A stretch of DNA of 7,015 nt from an uncultured Chloroflexota bacterium. Lineage in GTDB: Bacteria; Chloroflexota; Limnocylindria; Limnocylindrales; Limnocylindraceae. Location: positions 1-7,015 of the forward strand of contig CAJABS010000001.1 in the NCBI GenBank assembly GCA_903938075.1. Reading direction: 5' to 3'. Made by a program: the position numbers and the translations under genes. The notes beneath the pieces are model-generated. The model did not search any database, was not told the DNA's origin, and saw nothing but the letters and a program-made list of their open reading frames with translations. Of this stretch, positions 1-6,059 are shown one piece after another (within the stretch, counting starts at the first letter, position 1; each line of letters starts with the position of its first letter).

Positions 1-1036
1 CGCCTGGGACGCACGCGCCGTTGATGCGCCGGGTGGCGACGTGCACCAGGGGAGCGCCTGGCTTGCCTATCGCGCCAGCCTCGGTCGCGAGGCGGTCGCC
101 CTTGAGATTGATGACGCCCCGCTCGGGATCCTTCTGAATCGCGCCCCACTCTTCGGTCTCCCGAAGGGGCATGCGCCACGTGGACCAATCGTTCCGTGGG
201 GTGCAACCCTCGCTCAAGCAGTTGCTGTGGCGGAGCGCATTGACCGCGCCGCCACCTGGCTCGGAGCGGAGTACGGACTCGTCTCGCTTGATGCGGACGC
301 ATGGCTGCCGGCCGGCGAGGGGACTGAGGCAGCACTCCGCAAGGTGGGACTACAAAAATCCGACGAGATCTTTCCGAGCCAGCACACGATGGTGCTGCGT
401 GCCAGCGCGACAGGAACATCGGAGGCCGATCTCTTTGAGGGGATTGCAAAGAGCACGCGCCAACGCATCGCGCTCGCCGAACGTGCCGGCTTCGTTGCGG
501 AGCGGGTCACGCACCTCACTCCTGCTCCTGAACGCACAGCGCTCTGGGCCCACGTGCAGCTCCTGCTTGAAGCGACGGCGCAGCGAAAATCGTTCGCACT
601 CGGCTCTTCCGCCGCCATGATTCGCTGGTGGGATCAACTCGTCGCTACAGAACGTGCTGAGATCCTCGCCGTTCGTGGTGCGGCTGGCGCGCTTGTCGCC
701 TTCATCGTGATCTTGCGACATGGTGAGCGCATCACGACCGACGCATCGGGCGACGATCCCATTGCGCGTAAGGAGACCCCTGGTGCCCTCGCCCTTCTGC
801 GCTGGACGGCAATCAAGATTGCGGCGGGAGAGCGTCGAATCACCGATCTCGGCGGCGTGGATGTTGCAGGGCATCGTGAGATTCCCGTTGAAGGTGAAGC
901 GATGCATGGCCTCTACGCCCACAAGGCATCGTTCGGGGCAACGTGGACGCCGATGGCGGGTGCGCACCGCATCGTGCTCCGTCCGCGTGCACTCCGCCTG
1001 CGTTCACTGCTCGGCCGAGTGAGAGGGGGCCGCTGA
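1..1036 (+). CDS. FemA/FemB/FemX-family peptidoglycan bridge aminoacyltransferase, 5'-partial
   Basis: Fem enzymes are cytoplasmic-face ligases that move an amino acid from aminoacyl-tRNA onto the side-chain amine of the third stem-peptide residue of a peptidoglycan precursor. The frame is open to the left edge (first full codon at 2) and gives 344 residues before TGA at 1034-1036. The first in-frame start-type codon is GTG at 41, but the residues before it (WDARAVDAPGG, from window residue 2) continue into HQGSAW, matching the usual Fem N-terminus WDxxVxxxPxGxxxQSxxW. GTG 41 is therefore an internal valine and perhaps 10 residues are missing. Other family marks are HAPRGPIV (about 57-64), SQHTMVL (126-132), STRQRIALAERAG (151-163, the tR.nI..AeraG motif), and a C-terminal GNAT-like half with TDLGGVD and GLYAHKASFG (303-312). 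No signal peptide is visible. The amino acid added and the acceptor cannot be read from the sequence. Its stop overlaps murE, which supplies the likely acceptor residue. The family call is firm; substrate is unknown. Confidence 0.88.
   Translation, partial: AWDARAVDAPGGDVHQGSAWLAYRASLGREAVALEIDDAPLGILLNRAPLFGLPKGHAPRGPIVPWGATLAQAVAVAERIDRAATWLGAEYGLVSLDADAWLPAGEGTEAALRKVGLQKSDEIFPSQHTMVLRASATGTSEADLFEGIAKSTRQRIALAERAGFVAERVTHLTPAPERTALWAHVQLLLEATAQRKSFALGSSAAMIRWWDQLVATERAEILAVRGAAGALVAFIVILRHGERITTDASGDDPIARKETPGALALLRWTAIKIAAGERRITDLGGVDVAGHREIPVEGEAMHGLYAHKASFGATWTPMAGAHRIVLRPRALRLRSLLGRVRGGR
1021..1029 (+). promoter_or_regulatory. Ribosome binding site for murE
   Basis: The run GAGAGGGGG ends six bases before the ATG at 1036, a normal Shine-Dalgarno spacing. 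It lies inside the last codons of the Fem-family gene and supports choosing ATG 1036 over the in-frame ATG at 943. Confidence 0.7.
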
Positions 1037-2535
1037 TGAGCCAGCGCCCATTGCGCGAGCTGATTGCACGGCTAGAGGAGTTGCATCTCGTAGTGACGGC
1101 ACCCGTGACAACGGACATCACCATCACTAGCGCTCCCACCCACGATTCGCGGCTGGTGACAGCGGGCGGCATCTTCGTGGCAATCCCTGGGCGCAACGCA
1201 GATGGCGCAACGTTTATCGCCAGCGCTACGGAACGGGGTGCTGCCGCGGTGTTGTGCGAACAACAGGTTGCCTCGCGTGCACCGATCATCGTCGTTCGTG
1301 ATGCGCGTGCCGCCCTAGCGGCTGCAGCTGCGTGGTGGGAGGGCGATCCAGCCGAAGAGCTTCTTGCGATCGGCGTAACGGGAACAGACGGCAAGACCAC
1401 CACCTCAACGTTCCTCTCAACAGCGCTGACCGCCGCAGGCTTGCGCACCGGACTGATCTCGACGGCGATCAGCCGTGTTGGCGGCGTACAGCGAGCGGCC
1501 GCGGCGCATCAGACCACGCCGGAGGCTCCCGCCTTGCAGCGCGCGCTGCGCGAAATGGTGGAGGCTGGCGACGAGGCGGCGGTTGTGGAGAGCACGAGCC
1601 ACGGCCTACAACTAGAGCGCGTCGGCGCGATTAACTTCGCATCAGCCATCTATACGACCTTCTCGCCAGACCATCTCGACTTCCACGCGAACCTTGATGA
1701 GTACCGCGCCGCCAAGGCAAAGCTCGTGGCGAGAACTGTGGGCAGCGCAGCGAGTCGCGCGCGCCAACTGCCCCGTGTGGTTGTGGTGCATGCGAGCGAT
1801 CCTGCCGTGCAGCCATTCGCCGAAGCGGCTGCCGCTGCTGGGCTACAGGTCGCCCGATACGATGCCTACTCCGAGCACGAGGTCCTGATTAACGGTCTGA
1901 AGGCGGAGCTGCATCTTGCGATGCCTGGACGCATCAATGCCGCCAATGCTGCGGCAGCACTAACCCTCGTTGCCGCGTGGGACCTGCCACTTCCCGCCGC
2001 GATTGCGGCAGTTGAGGCAGAGGTCGGACCCCCTGGACGAAGTCAGCTGATTGACGGCACACAGCCGTTCCGCGTCATCGTTGACTTCGCCCATACGGGT
2101 CCATCACTGACGGCGTCGGTGGCGGTGGCGCGCGAGCTGTGCAGCCCCGAAGGACGCCTGCTGCTCGTTACCGGTGCTGCAGGGGAGCGCGACCCAGGTC
2201 GACGTGCGGCGGTCGGGCAAGCTGCAACGGGCGCGGACTTGGTGTGGATCACCGACGAAGACCCGCGGGGTGAGGATCCTGACCTCATTGCAGAAGCGAT
2301 CCGAGCCGCGTTCCTCGCCGCCGCTCCGCGTGCTGGCAGCAGCCTCGAGATCCTTCATGACCGCGCGGCCGCGATTCGTGCCGCGGTCAGCGCTGCCCAG
2401 CCAGGCGATGTCGTGCTTCTGGCAGGGAAGGGCCATGAGCGAACGATTGAACGGCGCGGTGTTGATGAGGACTGGGATGAGGCGGCGACAGCGCGAAGCG
2501 CGCTCTCGTCGCTCGGCTATTCTCCAAAACTATGA
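1036..2535 (+). CDS. murE: UDP-N-acetylmuramoyl-tripeptide synthetase (MurE), EDPR-type substrate loop
   Basis: This cytoplasmic, ATP-dependent ligase adds the third (diamino) residue to UDP-MurNAc-L-Ala-D-Glu. The product is 499 residues, normal for MurE. The N-terminal UDP-binding domain holds HDSRLVTAGGIFVAIPG (36-52). The central ATPase domain holds GVTGTDGKTTT (113-123, P-loop Lys120), TTPEAP (160-165), ESTSHGLQLERV (185-196) and SPDHLDFH (210-217), followed by YRAAKAKL (223-230) in which Lys227 is the expected carbamylated lysine. The C-terminal domain holds VDFAHTGPSL (349-358; most MurE read AHTP here), GERDPGRR, then TDEDPRGEDP (406-415) and GKGHE (464-468). The loop that in DAP-adding enzymes reads DNPR here reads EDPR (408-411), so the substrate may be lysine, ornithine or another diamino acid rather than meso-DAP. 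The start is ATG 1036, because it has a strong ribosome site, overlaps the upstream stop by one base and gives the usual N-terminus; the longer frame from 943 would lie inside the Fem gene. Ligase identity is firm; the amino acid added is uncertain. Confidence 0.93.
   Translation: MSQRPLRELIARLEELHLVVTAPVTTDITITSAPTHDSRLVTAGGIFVAIPGRNADGATFIASATERGAAAVLCEQQVASRAPIIVVRDARAALAAAAAWWEGDPAEELLAIGVTGTDGKTTTSTFLSTALTAAGLRTGLISTAISRVGGVQRAAAAHQTTPEAPALQRALREMVEAGDEAAVVESTSHGLQLERVGAINFASAIYTTFSPDHLDFHANLDEYRAAKAKLVARTVGSAASRARQLPRVVVVHASDPAVQPFAEAAAAAGLQVARYDAYSEHEVLINGLKAELHLAMPGRINAANAAAALTLVAAWDLPLPAAIAAVEAEVGPPGRSQLIDGTQPFRVIVDFAHTGPSLTASVAVARELCSPEGRLLLVTGAAGERDPGRRAAVGQAATGADLVWITDEDPRGEDPDLIAEAIRAAFLAAAPRAGSSLEILHDRAAAIRAAVSAAQPGDVVLLAGKGHERTIERRGVDEDWDEAATARSALSSLGYSPKL
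2532..2535 (+). other. ATGA stop-start overlap coupling murE to rsh
   Basis: The rsh start ATG (2532-2534) and the murE stop TGA (2533-2535) share bases. The preceding 15 or so bases (TATTCTCCAAAACT region) are relatively A/T-rich and contain no purine-rich Shine-Dalgarno run, unlike the other three junctions in the window. Initiation of rsh therefore probably depends on ribosomes finishing murE. The overlap is read directly; the coupling is inferred. Confidence 0.6.
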
Positions 2536-4787
2536 GCATTGAGCCGCAGCCAGTCGAGAAGTCGCCTCGGGCCAAGCGCCCTGCGGCGGATCCAATCGCC
2601 AAGGTCCGCGCTCTTGCGCGCCCGGTTGAGTCGCTTCGCGAAGCGCTGCGCGACAAGGTTGTAGCGGGAATCGGTACGCCGGAGGCGGCACGCCTCGTGG
2701 ATGATGCCTTCCTCTTCGCCGTTGAGGCGCATGGCACGCAGGTGCGCGCCTCAGGTGAGCCGTATGTGACGCACCCCGCTGAGGCGGCGTTGATCCTTGC
2801 TGACCTCGGCCTTGATGCGGCAACCCTCGTCGCCGCCCTCCTTCATGACGTTCCAGAGGACACATCAGTCACCGCTGCCGAGATTGCTGAACGCTTTGGC
2901 GATGAGGTCGGCATCCTCGTTGATGGCGTCACCAAGCTGAGCAAATTCTCTGCGATGAGCGCGGAGGAGCAGCACGCCGAGAACATTCGCAAGATGTTCC
3001 TCGCCATGTCCCAAGACATTCGTGTGGTGCTGATCAAACTCGGCGATCGGCTGCACAACATGCGCACCCTGGCAGCCCTGCCAGCAGAGAAACAGCGTCG
3101 TATCGCCAGGCAGACGCTTGAGATCTATGCGCCACTCGCAGAGCGCCTCGGCATCTGGCAGATGAAGTGGGAGCTTGAGGATCTCGCCTTCAAGGCGCTT
3201 GAACCTGAGCGGTACCACGAGCTGGCCAGCATGGTCGAGCTGCGACGGGACCTGCGCGCCGACTACGTTGATCGCGCTATTGCCGTTCTCAAGCCAGAGC
3301 TTGCGCGCGCGGGGATTGAGGCAGAGTTCTCCGGCCGAGCGAAGCACCTCTACTCAATCCACAAGAAGATGGCGCGTCGCTCCAGCGACTTCTCGGAGAT
3401 TTATGACGTCTACGCCATCCGTGTGATCGTGGAGAACCTGCGTGACTGCTACGCCGCGCTCGGTGCGGTCCATAGCGTCTGGCGGCCGATCCCAAATCAG
3501 TTTGACGACTACATCGCAGTGCCGAAGAACAATCTCTATCAGAGCCTGCACACCGCTGTCGTTGCACTTGATGGGCGTCCGCTCGAGGTGCAGATTCGCA
3601 CTCGGTCCATGCATGAGGTCGCCGAGGTTGGGATCGCTGCGCACTGGCGCTATAAGGATGGTTCGCAAGCAGATGCCGCCTACGACGCGAAGCTCGCCTG
3701 GTTGCGCCAACTGCTCGAGTGGCAGCGCGACGTCACCGACGCCTCCGAGTTCCTCGAGGGTGTTCGACTTGATGTTTTCCAGGATCAGGTCTACGTCTTT
3801 ACGCCGAAGGGCGATGTGAAGGAGCTTCCCGCCGGTGCGACGCCGCTCGACTTCGCCTATCTCGTACACACCGATATCGGTCACCGCTGTATCGGCGCGA
3901 AGGTGAACAACCGACTGGTGCCACTGGAGTATCGGTTGAAGTCAGGCGACATCATCGAAGTGGTGACGGCGCGGGGGAAGCATGGTCCGAGCCGTGACTG
4001 GCTGAATGTTGCTACCACGCGACAGGCGCGCAACAAGATTCGTCAGTGGTTCAAACATCAGGAGCGCGACGAGAACATTCTGCATGGGCGTGAGTCCCTG
4101 GAGCGCGAGCTCCGCCGCCTTGCCCGCACCACCCTCGAGTCAATCGGCCGCGATCGCCTTGAGGAGGTCGCGAAGCAGATGAACCAGGGGAGCGTTGATG
4201 ACCTCTACGCGGCGATTGGCTACGGCGCCATCGGCCCACAGCAGGTGGTCTCACGCCTCGGTGTCGCTTCGGACGACGCGAAGTCACTCTTGCCGCTCAG
4301 CACGAGCGCTGCAGCGGTCGCCCCAGCTGAGCGAACTGGTGGGATCCGCGTGAAGGGCGTGCCCGACCTCCTGACGCGATTCGGCCGCTGCTGCCGTCCG
4401 CTCCCAGGCGATCCGATTGTCGGCTTCATTACCCGCGGCAAGGGGGTGACCGTACACCTCGCCAGTTGCGACGCCTCAACCTCCGCCCGAGAGGCTTCGC
4501 GCCTCATTGACGTGGAGTGGGAGATGACGCCGGCCACCACTGAGAGCTATCCAGTGACGATTCGCATTGAGGGGCTCGATCGCACCGGCCTCCTGACGGA
4601 GATCACCCAGGTGGTCGCGGAGCAGAAGGTCAACATCTTGTCCGCTACTGTTCAGACAACAGGCCAAACGAATGCGGAGATGTTGATGACCCTTGCTGTC
4701 GGATCTATTAGTGAGCTTGCCAGACTGATGGCGCGGCTTGAGCGCGTGCGTGGCGTTCGCAGTGTCTCGCGGGAGCAGCACCAGTGA
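2532..4787 (+). CDS. rsh: Bifunctional-type (p)ppGpp synthetase/hydrolase (RelA/SpoT homologue)
   Basis: Long RSH enzymes transfer pyrophosphate from ATP to GDP/GTP to make (p)ppGpp and, when the HD domain is intact, degrade it, controlling the stringent response on the ribosome. The 751-residue product has the full family layout. The HD hydrolase domain (about 50-200) carries RASGEPYVTHP (72-82), HDVPED (105-110, the HDxxED metal/catalytic motif, intact) and IKLGDRLHNMRTL (168-180). The synthetase domain (about 240-375) carries YSIHKKM (274-280), YDVYAIRVIV (291-300), YQSLHT (336-341) and LEVQIRT (351-357, catalytic Glu352). The TGS domain runs from about 415 to 478 (DQVYVFTPKGDVKELPAG). A conserved-cysteine segment has RCCRPLPGD (619-627) with His642 and Cys646. 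The ACT domain is about 672-748 (PVTIRIEGLDRTGLLTEI). The charge motif that is RFKD in most bifunctional enzymes and EFDD in RelA-type ones is QFDD here (323-326). The start is the ATG in the ATGA overlap. The intact HD motif predicts both activities, but this is inferred. Named relA or spoT in some annotations. Confidence 0.95.
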   Translation: MSIEPQPVEKSPRAKRPAADPIAKVRALARPVESLREALRDKVVAGIGTPEAARLVDDAFLFAVEAHGTQVRASGEPYVTHPAEAALILADLGLDAATLVAALLHDVPEDTSVTAAEIAERFGDEVGILVDGVTKLSKFSAMSAEEQHAENIRKMFLAMSQDIRVVLIKLGDRLHNMRTLAALPAEKQRRIARQTLEIYAPLAERLGIWQMKWELEDLAFKALEPERYHELASMVELRRDLRADYVDRAIAVLKPELARAGIEAEFSGRAKHLYSIHKKMARRSSDFSEIYDVYAIRVIVENLRDCYAALGAVHSVWRPIPNQFDDYIAVPKNNLYQSLHTAVVALDGRPLEVQIRTRSMHEVAEVGIAAHWRYKDGSQADAAYDAKLAWLRQLLEWQRDVTDASEFLEGVRLDVFQDQVYVFTPKGDVKELPAGATPLDFAYLVHTDIGHRCIGAKVNNRLVPLEYRLKSGDIIEVVTARGKHGPSRDWLNVATTRQARNKIRQWFKHQERDENILHGRESLERELRRLARTTLESIGRDRLEEVAKQMNQGSVDDLYAAIGYGAIGPQQVVSRLGVASDDAKSLLPLSTSAAAVAPAERTGGIRVKGVPDLLTRFGRCCRPLPGDPIVGFITRGKGVTVHLASCDASTSAREASRLIDVEWEMTPATTESYPVTIRIEGLDRTGLLTEITQVVAEQKVNILSATVQTTGQTNAEMLMTLAVGSISELARLMARLERVRGVRSVSREQHQ
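4771..4775 (+). promoter_or_regulatory. Ribosome binding site for hisS
   Basis: GGGAG lies eight bases before GTG 4784, within the last codons of rsh. It supports the GTG start, which also forms a GTGA overlap with the rsh stop codon. Confidence 0.55.
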
Positions 4788-6058
4788 GCGGCTTCCAGTC
4801 ACCGCGCGGCTTACGCGACCTCCTTGAGCCACTTGCCTCTGCGCATGGCTGGGCGACCGATCGTGCTTGGGCCGCGGCAGACGCTGCAGGGTATGCGCGT
4901 ATTGAGTTGCCGATCGCGGAGGAGAGCGCACTCTTCGAACGCGCTGTTGGTGGCACCTCTGACATCGTTTCCAAAGAGCTCTATCGACTAGAGCCTCGTG
5001 GTGATGATGCGGTCACCTTGGCGCTCCGACCCGAGGCAACCGCCGGCGCCGTTCGGGCCTATATCCAGCACGGCATGCGCTCCCAGCCGCAGCCCGTACG
5101 ACTTGCGACAGTGGCGCAACTCTTCCGCTACGACCGACCACAGAAGGGGCGCTATCGCCAGTTCACGCAATTCGACATTGAGGCGATCGGCGATAGCGGA
5201 CCTGGGATTGACCTCGAGGTGATCGAGCTGGGCGCCGCCTATCTTCGCGATCTCGGTCTCACCGACGTGCAGGTGCACCTGAACTCTGTTGGCTGTACAA
5301 CCTGCCGACCCGCCTACGTTGAAACGTTGCGCGCGCACTTCACGCCCGTTGTGCAAGAGCTGAGCGAGGTGGATCAGTCGCGTCTCGCCACGAACCCGCT
5401 GCGCCTCCTTGATTCCAAAGAGCCAGCAACGGTCAAGCGTGCCGCGAGCGCACCCGCCATTACCGATCACCTCTGTGCCGATTGCACGGCGCACCATGCG
5501 TCGGTCACCGCTGGCCTGGCAACGATCGGCGTTGCCGTTGTTCCCGCACCGCGGCTCGTTCGCGGGCTCGACTACTACACCCGCACCGCGTGGGAGTACC
5601 TCCTTCCGGGGGAGCAGGGTCAGCAGGGGGCGCTCGGCGGCGGCGGTCGCTACGACGGTCTCGTCGAACTACTCGGCGGTACGCCAACCCCTGGGATCGG
5701 CTTTGCCATCGGCATCGACCGTGTGGTGCTCGCCCTAGAGGCGCGCGGACTTTTGCCAACAGCCGCCGCCGGCCCCGCCATTGTCGTTGCGGGAATCGAG
5801 CCCGAATCGGTGGCGGAGCGCGTGGCGATCGCTGGCCAACTGCGAGCCGCGGGGGTGAGCGCACGCGCCGACGTCAGCACACGGAAGATTGGGAAGCAGC
5901 TCGAGGGAGCCGTGCGCGATGGCGCGTTGGCGGTCATCATCGTCGAGCCAGATGGGCACCTCACCTTGCGAGATCTCGTCAAGGCGAGCCAAGCGGAGCC
6001 AGCGGAGCGTGGCGGCGTGATCGCCGCGGCACTGCAACTAGTGAAGAACGAGGGATAG
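4784..6058 (+). CDS. hisS: Histidyl-tRNA synthetase
   Basis: This class II synthetase charges tRNA-His with histidine in the cytoplasm. The product is 424 residues, the usual bacterial length. The N-terminal SPRGLRDLLEP (6-16) corresponds to the family RGTRDILP segment, followed by IELPIAEESALFERAVG (40-56) and LRPEAT (81-86). Motif 2 is FRYDRPQKGRYRQF (114-127), with Gln129 and Glu133 at the expected histidine-binding positions. The HisRS-specific His-A loop LVRGLDYYTRTAWEY (258-272, catalytic Arg260) and the glycine-rich GALGGGGRYDGL (282-293) are present, then motif 3 PGIGFAIGIDR (303-313). An anticodon-binding domain covers about 332-424. These catalytic loops argue against the non-catalytic paralogue HisZ. 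The only four cysteines form two CxxC pairs (171/174 and 231/234) flanking NPLRLLDSK (204-212), a possible zinc site. The start is GTG 4784, overlapping the rsh stop and giving a standard N-terminus; it follows a GGGAG ribosome site. No T-box leader is possible directly upstream because the genes overlap. Confidence 0.96.
   Translation: MSGFQSPRGLRDLLEPLASAHGWATDRAWAAADAAGYARIELPIAEESALFERAVGGTSDIVSKELYRLEPRGDDAVTLALRPEATAGAVRAYIQHGMRSQPQPVRLATVAQLFRYDRPQKGRYRQFTQFDIEAIGDSGPGIDLEVIELGAAYLRDLGLTDVQVHLNSVGCTTCRPAYVETLRAHFTPVVQELSEVDQSRLATNPLRLLDSKEPATVKRAASAPAITDHLCADCTAHHASVTAGLATIGVAVVPAPRLVRGLDYYTRTAWEYLLPGEQGQQGALGGGGRYDGLVELLGGTPTPGIGFAIGIDRVVLALEARGLLPTAAAGPAIVVAGIEPESVAERVAIAGQLRAAGVSARADVSTRKIGKQLEGAVRDGALAVIIVEPDGHLTLRDLVKASQAEPAERGGVIAAALQLVKNEG
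6050..6054 (+). promoter_or_regulatory. Ribosome binding site for aspS
   Basis: GAGGG lies five bases before ATG 6060 and overlaps the final Glu/Gly codons of hisS. Together with the one-base gap after the hisS TAG it fixes the aspS start. Confidence 0.65.
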
Positions 6059-6059
6059 C

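Noticed and set aside
943..1035. In-frame ATG extension of murE by 31 codons
   Set aside because: It lies inside the Fem-family coding region, its residues do not resemble MurE, and ATG 1036 has a clear ribosome site and the standard MurE N-terminus.
350..1448. Overlapping minus-strand open frames of about 200 codons (350-967 and 840-1448)
   Set aside because: They are antisense to well-supported genes, are rich in Arg/Ser/Ala as expected of shadow frames in G+C-rich DNA, and show no recognisable motif.
3354..3884. Minus-strand open frame of 176 codons inside rsh
   Set aside because: It is fully antisense to the conserved synthetase and TGS region and resembles no family I know.
4650..4783. 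Possible T-box or attenuator ahead of hisS
   Set aside because: This stretch encodes the conserved ACT domain of rsh, leaves no non-coding space, and I saw no T-box consensus or leader peptide with a histidine run.
4988..5497. Minus-strand open frame of 169 codons inside hisS
   Set aside because: It is antisense to conserved HisRS motifs; low-complexity shadow coding with no start signal.
4150..5833. GCGATCGC palindromes (4150-4157 and 5826-5833), resembling the cyanobacterial HIP1 repeat
   Set aside because: I noted only two copies in 7 kb of G+C-rich DNA in which GATCG is common; this is far below HIP1 density, and the genes do not otherwise suggest a cyanobacterium.
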